In this document: positions 1 to 6,103 of the stretch, in pieces | How the letters are laid out: every line of letters starts with the position of its first letter | Numbering within the stretch: position 1 is the stretch's first letter | NCBI GenBank assembly: GCA_026996955.1 | Contig: JALWJV010000314.1 | Span: 5,443-11,545, forward strand | Source of the DNA: Deltaproteobacteria bacterium | GTDB lineage: Bacteria; Desulfobacterota; Dissulfuribacteria; Dissulfuribacterales; QOAL01 | Reading direction: 5' to 3' | Length of the DNA: 6,103 bases | Program-made: the position numbers and the translations under genes | Notes under the pieces: model-generated | The model's database searches: none | The model's input: the letters and a program-made list of their open reading frames with translations, nothing else | What the model was told of the DNA's origin: nothing

Positions 1-352
1 ATGTGTCATGGATCAAAAGCCTGGCATTGCCGTATTCCCGGTGGTCCGAGTGCTCCACCTTGCCGCCAAGCAGGTGGCATGTGAGTTGCATTCCGTAGCA
101 TATTCCGAGAATCGGGATGCCCATCTCAAATATTTCTGCTGATATGGCAGGTGCGTCCTCGTCATATACGCTTGATGGGCCTCCTGACAGGATTATGCCC
201 CTTGGGGATGCTGCCTTTATCTTTTCCAAATCCACGTTGAACGGGTGGATTTCGCAGTAAACCTTTTCTTCCCTGACACGCCTTGCGATGAGCTGGGTGG
301 TCTGGGAGCCGAAATCAAGGATAATTATTTTCTGGCTATGTATGTCTGTCAC
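1..352 (-). CDS. guaA: GMP synthase (glutamine-hydrolysing), N-terminal glutaminase part, partial
   Basis: GuaA converts XMP to GMP in the cytoplasm. Its N-terminal class I glutamine amidotransferase domain releases ammonia from glutamine for the C-terminal ATP-pyrophosphatase domain. Only the first 117 codons are visible; the gene leaves the window at base 1. The translation contains IIILDFGSQTTQLIARRVRE (about residues 9-28), the GIILSGGPSSVY segment (52-63), the nucleophile elbow GICYGMQL with Cys85 as catalytic cysteine, and HREYGNA (104-110), all characteristic of GuaA and at the expected spacing. The start is a GTG at 350-352. A GGAGGT ribosome binding site lies 8 nt upstream on the minus strand, and the only nearby ATG is out of frame. 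The catalytic His and Glu and the synthase domain lie outside the window. It is divergent from the thioredoxin-like gene. Other class I amidotransferases (CarA, TrpG) fit less well because of the FGSQ and REYG signatures. Confidence 0.96.
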   Translation of the reverse strand, partial: MTDIHSQKIIILDFGSQTTQLIARRVREEKVYCEIHPFNVDLEKIKAASPRGIILSGGPSSVYDEDAPAISAEIFEMGIPILGICYGMQLTCHLLGGKVEHSDHREYGNARLLIHDT

Positions 353-593
353 GGAATTTGACCTCCATTGGGGCAGATGACATGCCCCAGAGTCTGTGTT
401 GGTTCTATCTTTAATTTCTAGTTGATGTGATAAGCAAAGAAGCTCAAGGCCCAAAGTAAAGCAGGTGTGATCCGTTTGTCTTCTGCTTTTGACTATTACA
501 TTTGTATGTTGGGATATTACTGAAACATGGTAGAATGGACAAGTTTGAAAATTGGCCAAATCTGATCTGTTTCAACAGCAACTACAAAATAAA

Positions 594-696
594 ACCTGGA
601 TTGAGCGTTTCAAAACCTGGGAAATTGTTTTTTCACCGATATCAAAAGGAGTTATGACAATAATAGCCTTCCAATTTTGAAACGCTCAATCTAGGT
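594..696. repeat. 103-bp element bounded by 22-bp inverted repeats (MITE-like, or long hairpin leader)
   Basis: Bases 594-615 and 675-696 are reverse complements at 21 of 22 positions; the single difference is G versus A at the fifth-sixth base region of the arm. They enclose 59 bases. The shared core reads ATTGAGCGTTTCAAAA. The element is flanked by the direct repeat AAAATAAA (586-593 and 698-705), which could be a target-site duplication, although AT-rich sequence makes this weak. It ends about 10 bases before the ribosome binding site of the gene at 721. It may be a non-autonomous miniature inverted-repeat element, or a stem-loop in that gene's leader. No transposase is nearby. Confidence 0.6.
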
Positions 697-706
697 AAAA
701 ATAAAT

Positions 707-713
707 AAGGAGA
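707..713 (+). promoter_or_regulatory. Ribosome binding site of the thioredoxin-like gene
   Basis: AAGGAGA lies 7-8 bases before the ATG at 721, near-ideal complementarity and spacing to the 16S 3' end. This supports that start over any downstream Met. Confidence 0.85.
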
Positions 714-720
714 GAATATT

Positions 721-1242
721 ATGAGGAATAATCAAAGCACATACCTGAAACTGGTGATCTTTTTACTTGCAGTAGCGCTAGCGTTTCCGGCTGCAGCATC
801 CGCAGTAGAGGTGGGTGAAAAGCTTCCCCTCTTCAAGGCTGAGGATATGAACGGGAAAATGATCGATCTGTCAAAGATAGTGGGGAAAAAACCGGTAGCC
901 TTGGTCTTCTGGGCAAGTTGGAGTTCTGAGAGCAAGACCAAGTTCCCCGAGGTGAACGAACTGTACGAGAAGTGGGGATACAGGGGGCTTAAATTCATTG
1001 GTATCAACGTGGGCATGGGTGATACTGTTGAAAAGGCCAGGAAGGTACTGGAAGAATACCAGGTGCCCTATCCAAACGTGTTTGACAAGACAGGCGAGCT
1101 TTCGGAAAAATACCGCATCAAGAAGGTGTTCTGCATGATAGTGGCCGCCAAGGATGGAACCGTTATGATGAAATACTATGATTCCGTGCCTGTCATAGAT
1201 GATAACAATTTCTTGGTGCTTAAGACGTACGAGAAAAACTGA
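721..1242 (+). CDS. Exported TlpA/ResA-like thioredoxin-fold protein lacking the CXXC active site
   Basis: This 173-residue protein has a Sec signal peptide: a short polar n-region with Lys10, a hydrophobic core LVIFLLAVALAF, and a likely AxA cleavage after Ala28 (ASA before VEV). It therefore acts outside the cytoplasm. The mature part resembles the TlpA/ResA/redoxin group: VGEKLPLF opening, DMNGKMIDLS, then VALVFWASW (59-67), and a YRIKKVF...KDGTV segment (131-148). In active members FWASW is followed by C-x-x-C; here the residues are Ser68-Ser69-Glu70-Ser71. The usual cis-proline before the next strand aligns with Phe137, followed by the only cysteine, Cys138. It should thus be unable to do classical thiol-disulfide exchange and may act as a binding, chaperone or scaffold protein. 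Start choice is supported by the AAGGAGA site. The gene is followed by an intrinsic terminator, so it appears monocistronic. Fold assignment is confident; role is unknown. Confidence 0.88.
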   Translation: MRNNQSTYLKLVIFLLAVALAFPAAASAVEVGEKLPLFKAEDMNGKMIDLSKIVGKKPVALVFWASWSSESKTKFPEVNELYEKWGYRGLKFIGINVGMGDTVEKARKVLEEYQVPYPNVFDKTGELSEKYRIKKVFCMIVAAKDGTVMMKYYDSVPVIDDNNFLVLKTYEKN

Positions 1243-1278
1243 GTATATAAATTTTTTTATTAGTTTGTGGATGATCAT

Positions 1279-1306
1279 GGGGCCGGAATTTCCGCCCCTT
1301 TTTTTT
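1279..1306 (+). terminator. Rho-independent terminator after the thioredoxin-like gene
   Basis: A GC-rich hairpin pairs GGGGC-CGG (1279-1286, one bulged C) with CCGCCCC (1292-1298) around a short AATTT loop. Eight consecutive T follow (1299-1306). It starts 36 bases after the stop codon at 1242 and should end the transcript of the 721-1242 gene, separating it from the cytochrome gene. Confidence 0.88.
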
Positions 1307-1505
1307 GGCTTGTGTGTTTCTCTGGTTCCCAGGCTTCAATTTGCAAACTCTTGAACCCAAGCCCCCCTCTTTCATGCCTCTCCCCAAATAAACAATTTTC
1401 GACACACAAAACAGTATTTCCACCCTAATTGTACCAGGACCGGAGTGGTGGATACTGTGCAATGCGTTTTCTTTATTAATTGCATTTCTAAGGCTCGCTT
1501 AAGCC

Positions 1506-1551
1506 AAAATCGTGAAACTCGCTGGTGCCTGGCTCAGCTAGAGGCGATTTT
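1506..1551. repeat. Imperfect stem-loop, possible RNA structure
   Basis: AAAATCG (1506-1512) and CGATTTT (1545-1551) are perfect reverse complements. Inside them GCTG (1521-1524) can pair with CAGC (1535-1538). The stem is short and the loop sides are large, so this may be chance; the T-rich 3' side gives it a weak terminator-like look. Confidence 0.25.
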
Positions 1552-1792
1552 TGTGGTTGTGCTGCGCCATGACAAACTACGAATTTATTCAAATTCATTC
1601 CAAAACAAGACCGTTTACCACGCTGAACAAATACTTTTCCTATGATCAAAGAGTTGGCGTCTGTGGATATTTTTTAACCAGGTGAACTTACATATTGAGG
1701 ATTGTTTTAGGTGGCGTTTGACCGAGGGGGATTTAACCAGTGCAAGATCAGAACTGACTGTCAAGTTTGAGTCAACTTCTTGGAATTAAAGT

Positions 1793-1827
1793 AAAAAAAA
1801 CCAGCTAAAGTGGCTGGCTTATTTTTT
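1793..1827. terminator. Orphan hairpin with A-tract and T-tract (bidirectional-type terminator)
   Basis: CCAGC (1801-1805) pairs with GCTGG (1813-1817) around the 7-base loop TAAAGTG. Eight A precede the stem (1793-1800) and a T-rich tract follows (TTATTTTTT to 1827), so it could end transcription from either side. No protein gene ends on the left or begins on the right, so it may terminate a small RNA or mark a lost gene. It overlaps the sigma-54-like motif. Confidence 0.55.
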
Positions 1828-1830
1828 GCA
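1814..1830 (+). promoter_or_regulatory. Sigma-54-like -24/-12 motif
   Basis: CTGGC-TTATTTT-TTGCA matches the YTGGCAC-N-TTGCW pattern of RpoN promoters at the conserved GG and GC dinucleotides, with exactly 10 bases between GG (1816-1817) and GC (1828-1829). A transcript would start near 1841 and run into the stem-loops at 1875-1966 and 2062-2101. The motif is embedded in the 3' side of a terminator hairpin and no enhancer site is recognisable, so a chance match is a real possibility. Confidence 0.3.
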
Positions 1831-1874
1831 TTGTTGTATGGAGCTAACAGTTTTAATGCTAATATTTAATCGGT

Positions 1875-1966
1875 GACTGGGCGTTATCACGTGTGCCGGG
1901 GTAGTCTTAATTTTGGCGCATTGTGACCATCCCGCGAGGCCTGTATGCCCGTGATAATGGCCAGTT
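1875..1966. other. Long two-tier stem-loop, candidate structured non-coding RNA
   Basis: CTGGGCGTTATCACG (1877-1891) pairs with CGTGATAATGGCCAG (1950-1964) at 14 of 15 positions, counting one G-U pair and one G-G mismatch. Further inside, GCC (1895-1897) can pair with GGC (1938-1940), and GGGGTAGTC (1898-1906) with GACCATCCC (1925-1933) at 8 of 9 positions including one G-U. This leaves an 18-base terminal loop. The nested order and collinear pairing are more than expected by chance over 90 bases. I do not recognise it as a known RNA family. It could also be a palindromic intergenic repeat. Confidence 0.45.
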
Positions 1967-2061
1967 CCGGCTGTTTGAAATCATAAATTGAATGGCAGTG
2001 GATGAATAGAATCTTATGATTCCAGCCTGAGCAAAAACTGAACACAAAATAAACTCACTGG

Positions 2062-2101
2062 GTGAAATGCCCTTTCAAAATGAAAAGGTGCGTCATTTCA
2101 C
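2062..2101. repeat. Stem-loop with two paired segments
   Basis: GTGAAATG (2062-2069) pairs perfectly with CATTTCAC (2094-2101). Inside, CCTTTC (2071-2076) pairs with GAAAAGG (2082-2088) with one bulged A, around an AAAAT loop; the TGCGT at 2089-2093 is unpaired. A T-rich tract (TTTATTTTTTC) follows about 17 bases later at 2117-2127, so it could be the end of a small transcript, but the gap is too long for a standard intrinsic terminator. Confidence 0.4.
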
Positions 2102-2219
2102 GCTTTGGGGATGGTCCTTTATTTTTTCTGACCAGCTTTATTTGTTTGGTAGAGCACTGTTCTTGGCCGGAAACTGTCTTTTTGATTGTAAATAGTTCCT
2201 GATTTCAACAGGATAAACT

Positions 2220-2234
2220 CTTAAAGCGTTTAAG
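2220..2234. promoter_or_regulatory. Perfect 6-bp dyad, operator-like
   Basis: CTTAAA-GCG-TTTAAG is a perfect inverted repeat with a 3-bp spacer, the size and symmetry of a dimeric regulator's binding site. It lies about 355 bases upstream of the cytochrome start with no obvious promoter next to it, so a role is speculative. Confidence 0.2.
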
Positions 2235-2489
2235 TTACGGGAGCGAGGAGACCTTCACGAGCTGTTATTCTGTATCATACACTGGGTAGCACAATTTTGT
2301 CAATAGGTGTTACGTAAAGCTTGTTTGGCAAAGTACCCCGTATGCTCTCCAGTGTCAGCTACACCCTCTGAGTCCGGAACATTCATCTGTGCAAGGCATG
2401 TAACCGTGCCGCTACAACACGCCGGTTGAATAAGTGTTTCGGAATTATGATACGTTGTTCATAGTGACGGTACCTTCTTCCCGTTGTGG

Positions 2490-2519
2490 TTGAATTGCCA
2501 TAGTGCAATTTGTTGTAAT
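2490..2519 (+). promoter_or_regulatory. Candidate sigma-70 promoter of the cytochrome gene
   Basis: TTGAAT (2490-2495) and TGTAAT (2514-2519) match the -35 and -10 consensus at 4 and 5 of 6 positions with an 18-bp spacer. Transcription would start near 2526, giving a leader of roughly 65 bases. The same stretch contains an AATTGC/GCAATT dyad (2493-2498 and 2505-2510) that overlaps the -35 and could be an operator. This is the best match near the gene, but it is not proven. Confidence 0.35.
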
Positions 2520-2520
2520 A

Positions 2521-2561
2521 CCCCTTACCAAGTCCCGCTTTCAGGAGGTCCCTGGAAGGGG
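2521..2561 (+). promoter_or_regulatory. Stem-loop in the leader of the cytochrome mRNA
   Basis: CCCCTT-A-CCA (2521-2530) pairs with TGG-AAGGGG (2553-2561): nine base pairs with one bulged A. The loop contains a decoy AGGAGG (2543-2548) with no start codon behind it. The hairpin ends 14 bases before the true ribosome binding site. There is no T-tract, so it is not a terminator; it may stabilise the mRNA or tune translation. Confidence 0.4.
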
Positions 2562-2574
2562 AAATTATCATCCG

Positions 2575-2584
2575 AAAGGAGGAG
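2575..2584 (+). promoter_or_regulatory. Ribosome binding site of the multiheme cytochrome
   Basis: AAAGGAGGAG ends 5 bases before the ATG at 2590, an exceptionally strong site. It fixes the start there, where a signal peptide begins at once. The same frame stays open upstream to 2503, but that extension has no site of its own and would bury the signal peptide. Confidence 0.9.
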
Positions 2585-2589
2585 TTTTT

Positions 2590-5500
2590 ATGTTCAAACA
2601 CAATTTGCGGGCGTGGACGTTGATGTCCCTGTGCCTAGGGCTATGCCTTGTTATTGGCGATATGGCATTTGCCCAGGGAATGCCGGTGCAGAACGAGTAC
2701 GCCCTGCGCGACCGGAATGGTGTACGTATCAATCAGCAGCTTGACATGACTGATACTGTCACCATTAATGGCCAACTGTACGCAGCAGGTCCCTGGTACA
2801 GTCCAAAACAGACCTGTGGCAGGTGTCACGACTACGACGCCATCACAAGGGCCTATCACTTTAGGGAGGGTACTGGCCCAACCGGTGAGAACCTGAGTGA
2901 CCACTGGTCTGACAGAGAGAAGGATGGAACTCTTTACAAGTACCTTGCCAATGCCTATGCGCATCTTCAGTCACCGGGCCAATATGGTGCATGGTGACCC
3001 CCCTCTTACCGCCAGTTGGCGGCTAAGAGCGCAAGGGGTAAGGAAGATTATCCTATTGATACTGAGGGAAAACGGTACTTCTTTGACATCAGTTCCTTTG
3101 ATGAAAATCAGGTCTGTCTCTCTTGTCACCCAGGTGGTGGTCCTGCAGAGGGTATTGTGCAGAATGATGGTACGGTTACGCCCTACGATGATCCAGGTCT
3201 GACTGCTACACATACCTATGATCGTGACTTCTACACCTATGATTCAATGGATATCGTGAAGGCATCATTTGCAGACAGTATTGCCGATGCCATCAGCGAT
3301 GTAGGTGAGCCAAGGCCAGTCAACTGGGATGCATCCACAGGCGGCTCAGGTATCATGGAAGCAGACTGTATGCTTTGCCACATTGATCCTGACACCCCAC
3401 TTGCACTCCAGTGTGCTGACGGTCTGAAGGTCTTCCCAAACAGGCCGAGACTGCTCATCTTTGCAGAGCGTGACGCTACCGGCAATGTTACCAAAATTTC
3501 CTTTGGTACCCCGCTTGATACTGGCCTCAATAATCAGTCAGCTCTGCCCTATACCAACGATCTTCAGCGTATGGGCCGTCCTACTCCAAAGCTTGCCCTC
3601 ATGCAGCTACCCAAGGACATGGTTGGAGAGATGATGCAGATGTGGATGGACGGACTCCATGCCATTGAGGATGCAAATGCCTCAGGTGTTGGGCTTCCCT
3701 ATGCACTTTATGGTCAGAATGTTGCGAAGATATGGGATCCGGTCACAGGCATGCTGAAGCCTGAATACTGCGCCAATCCAAATGGTGTGATGGATGAGAT
3801 GAACCGTCTCGGCGCAAATGCAGGCGCTTTGAACGACATGTTCGCAAACTTCCTGGCATATCTCCAGGCACATGGTTTCCCTGGGCTCACCATGGAAGAG
3901 ATGATGAATCTGTTCTTCAACGATTTTATCTATGCCTATGAGATCAAGAATCCTATGGATCCAAGTGGCAACTCTTTCATGCCCATTCCACTTCCTCTTC
4001 GTGCCTATGAACCAGGTGAGTTCTACACCGACTGGGATAATCCCAATGCGTCCGTACGTGACTACATACGTGCTCCCTTGGTGGAAGGCCAGGGAATGCA
4101 GTATATTGGCCGGACTGGTCTTGCCTGGAATGCCACCATGTACGGCATGCAACAGGCACAGCTTGGCAATCTTGAATACATGAATCCTGATGGTTCTGTT
4201 AACACCAAGGCAGTTCTTGACGATCTGTTTGAGGGTAATGTTACTGGTATTGAAGGGGTGCTCCACGAGTACCTGCCCAGCTTCTTCGGTGCCATGGCAT
4301 CTGCGGAACTCATGGGAATCGACCTTGACCAGGACGGAAACCCGATCTGTTATGTTCAGCTCGTTAAGGATCCGGCCACTGGTGCATGGTCCGCAAAGAC
4401 ATACTGGGAAGTTGATGAAATAACTTACCAGTCAATCCACCGGGTCATGTTTGGTGGTGGTAATGATGCAAAGTCACCCAAGTGGGTGAAGATCTGTGGT
4501 ACATGTCACGTCATGACTAAGGACGCTGCAGCAGGCGTTGAGCATGCACGTCTGTATAACCTTGGTATGCCGGCTGACTGGGTCAAAAACGGTCAGTTCA
4601 TCAACTTCACGGATGACCCTGAAGAACCAGGTTATGATGTGCATATGTCTCCCTCAGGCTCCCATCAGATCGGTTGTGGTGGATGTCACCTGAAACAGTC
4701 TGATTTCCATACCACTAAGGACCTTGAAGAGCTGCACAACTTCCTCAAGGGTACTGATACTGCGCACATGCAGAGGAACGATCTTGACAACAATTACAGG
4801 CCCAAGACCTGTGAGCGCTGTCACCTGACAGACAAGGAAGGTCTTAATCCTGAGGCAACAATGCATGCCCACGAGGTCAAGTTCGGCGAGGCAACAGCTA
4901 AGCACCTTGAGGAGATTGCGTGCCAGACATGTCACGTTCCCTACAGGAAGACATGGCGTTTCCGTGCGTTTGACGATACTCTGGGTTACTATGGTAACTT
5001 TGATAACCGTATGGGGTACAATGTGCTGCCTGAGATGGGTACCCCTGGCTGGGGACAGATAATGGCATATCCTGGGTCATTTGCCATCAGCCCGGTTTAC
5101 GGCACATCCCCAGGCTACGGTATCCCGCACTTCAATATGAATTCTCAGCACATAGATGCTGATCCTGCCGCTGGCATCAGGTCCATGGACTTCGTAAGCC
5201 AGATGGTTGACTACTTCCACATGACCAAGGAGGGTGATCCGGGCGCTATTGTTAATGGTATGCCTACCAACCCGCGGTTTGACTTCTGGAAGTACTTCTA
5301 CCAGTTTAACCTCAACATGTTTGCAGGCATGGGCGTTCCAATATCCTACGATCCAATGTGGGATAACGAGAACTTCCCGCCGCTCTACTGGGCCAATGGC
5401 CAGAACGGCTATCCGCAGATCGTTATCGGCAACCCCATCACCATCATGACATGGGTTGACGCCGGTGCTACCGGCAGCGCCAATGTCACTGGCCTTGCAT

Positions 5501-6103
5501 ACGGTGGCGCGAGGGTTCTGTATGTACGTGAGCTCAACGCTGCGGTAAAAGAGTATCAGCCGCCCACAGTTATTGGTGCGATGGATCCAATGACCATGGC
5601 GGCAATTGGGCCTAATGACCCGAATTATGCCAATGATCACAGGGTTGGAAAGGTAATCCTCAAAGACAGCGGCTATATCATCTATGACCATACAGGTGAT
5701 ATGTATCCTGATATCTGGTGGACTGAAGATGTTCGCGCAGTGCAGGCTGCACTTACCACAGTGCTGCAGGCAGAGGGTGCACCCAATCCGATTCCAATGA
5801 TCTTCATGGCTGCCCACTACTTCTCAGACAGCCATGGCGTACAGCCTGCGGAAAAGGCACTTGGAGCACAGTCATGTAATGACTGCCACAACAACATAAA
5901 CGGTATTGGTGAGGAAGTAGCCGAGCTTCAGCCTGGTGCTCACCGCACCACAGACCGTGTAATCACCTTCCTGCCCTGGCAGCCGCCGTGGTTCAATGAC
6001 AACAACAGGTTCTTGGCCTACAATGAAGCTACAGGTAATATGGAACCCACCGGCGCTACAGCAGATGATAATGGTACCCCATTCTTCATTGTTGATGGTG
6101 AGG
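2590..6103 (+). CDS. Large exported multiheme cytochrome c with in-frame UGA (predicted selenocysteine 136), 3' partial
   Basis: An exported electron-transfer protein of at least 1171 residues, read as one frame across TGA 2995-2997; no other stop occurs before the window ends. The Sec signal peptide spans residues 1-28 (core AWTLMSLCLGLCLVI, cleavage after AFA). Eight CXXCH heme-c sites start at residues 76 (CGRCH), 176 (CLSCH), 260 (CMLCH), 636 (CGTCH), 696 (CGGCH), 741 (CERCH), 778 (CQTCH) and 1096 (CNDCH). His90 in AYHF is a plausible distal ligand of heme 1. Stretches 265-635 and 783-1095 have no heme motif, so extra non-heme domains are likely. Residue 136 sits in GQYGAW-Sec-PPSYRQLA between hemes 1 and 2. 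After the TGA the first in-frame ATG is at 3247 (residue 220), beyond heme motif 2 and without a ribosome binding site, so independent restart is unlikely. The alternative is a nonsense mutation or sequencing error; intact downstream coding and the adjacent SECIS-like hairpin argue against it. Family and substrate are not recognised. Confidence 0.85.
2995..3038 (+). promoter_or_regulatory. Selenocysteine UGA codon with bacterial SECIS hairpin
   Basis: The UGA (2995-2997) is followed inside the coding frame by a hairpin. CTCTTA (3003-3008) pairs with TAAGAG (3024-3029), and CCGCC (3009-3013) with GGCGG (3018-3022), with one bulged C at 3023. The apical loop is AGTT (3014-3017). An outer CCCC (2998-3001) may also pair with GGGG (3035-3038). 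Known bacterial SECIS elements, bound by SelB, have a stem directly downstream of UGA, a small apical loop with a G among its first two bases, often a bulged base, and about 16-37 nt between UGA and loop. Here the loop G is the second base and the distance is 16 nt. The stem is formed while the frame still codes for PPSYRQLAAKS. Confidence 0.8.

Larger units (their letters stand above)
353..720. other. Divergent intergenic region between guaA and the thioredoxin-like gene
   Basis: These 368 bases separate two divergently transcribed genes, so both promoters should lie here. I see the guaA ribosome binding site at the left end, an inverted-repeat element at 594-696 and the ribosome binding site of the next gene (AAGGAGA, 707-713) at the right end. 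No convincing sigma-70 promoter stands out. The best plus-strand candidate is TTGGGA (509-514), 16 bp, TAGAAT (531-536), which is weak. I found no plausible protein gene longer than a few codons. Confidence 0.7.
1307..2520. other. Long stretch without a convincing protein gene
   Basis: About 1.2 kb lies between the terminator of the thioredoxin-like gene and the cytochrome leader. The open frames here are short, lack ribosome binding sites, and their products (for example a 66-residue frame from a GTG at 1445) show no recognisable domain or normal composition. The region instead holds several nucleic-acid structures listed separately: 1506-1551, 1793-1827, 1875-1966, 2062-2101 and a dyad at 2220-2234. 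I found no tRNA-like cloverleaf, no CRISPR-like repeat array and no transposase. It may be non-coding RNA or regulatory DNA, or a decayed gene. Confidence 0.7.

Noticed and set aside
871..1278. 135-residue open frame on the minus strand
   Set aside because: It is antisense to the thioredoxin-like gene, which has the better start, signal peptide and fold signature.
1445..1645. 66-residue open frame starting at GTG
   Set aside because: There is no ribosome binding site at a usable distance, and the product has no recognisable motif or signal peptide; its length is expected by chance.
2112..2134. TGGTC/GACCA hairpin across the T-rich tract as a terminator
   Set aside because: Five pairs around a large T-rich loop, with the T-tract inside the loop rather than after the stem, do not make a terminator.
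2197..2213. TCCTG/CAGGA small hairpin
   Set aside because: Only five pairs with a seven-base loop and no T-tract; such hairpins are common by chance.
2995..2997. TGA as a true stop giving a 135-residue monoheme cytochrome
   Set aside because: The frame stays open with seven more CXXCH motifs after it, no start with a ribosome site exists downstream until an unsupported ATG at 3247, and a SECIS-like hairpin follows the codon.
3682..4266. 194-residue open frame on the minus strand
   Set aside because: It is a shadow of the cytochrome coding sequence with no recognisable features or ribosome site.
5077..5817. 246-residue open frame on the minus strand
   Set aside because: It is antisense to the cytochrome frame, has no ribosome site, is rich in His, Cys and Ile in a way typical of reverse-strand shadows, and shows no domain.

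Overview
The window looks like chromosomal DNA of a bacterium with respiratory multiheme cytochromes and a selenocysteine-decoding system, most likely a Desulfobacterota (deltaproteobacterial) lineage. This rests on a very large exported c-type cytochrome whose reading frame crosses an in-frame UGA next to a bacterial-type SECIS hairpin, on strong AAGGAG-type ribosome binding sites, and on a GTG-started guaA. The species cannot be fixed from the sequence alone.

Layout. Bases 1-352 (minus strand) hold the N-terminal glutaminase part of guaA (GMP synthase), cut by the left edge. Bases 353-720 are a divergent intergenic region with a 103-bp inverted-repeat element (594-696) directly upstream of the next gene. 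Bases 721-1242 (plus) encode a small exported TlpA/ResA-type thioredoxin-fold protein that has lost its CXXC active site; a textbook intrinsic terminator follows at 1279-1306. Bases 1307-2520 carry no convincing protein gene but contain an orphan bidirectional-looking terminator, a sigma-54-like -24/-12 motif, two substantial stem-loops and a perfect short dyad. This suggests non-coding RNA or regulatory DNA, or remnants of a lost gene.

Bases 2590-6103 (plus) are one continuous frame for an exported multiheme cytochrome c of at least 1171 residues with eight CXXCH motifs, running off the right edge. The frame is interrupted only by TGA at 2995-2997. Directly after that TGA is a hairpin (3003-3029) with an 11-bp stem and AGUU loop, 16 nt from the UGA, which matches the known geometry of bacterial SECIS elements. 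The best reading is one selenoprotein with selenocysteine at residue 136. A standard gene caller would instead report a 135-residue truncated monoheme protein plus a start-less downstream fragment.

How the genes relate. guaA is housekeeping and transcribed away from the rest. The thioredoxin-like protein and the cytochrome are both exported and point the same way, but about 1.35 kb and a strong terminator separate them, so they are probably separate transcription units. A functional link, such as periplasmic redox or cytochrome assembly, is possible but not shown.
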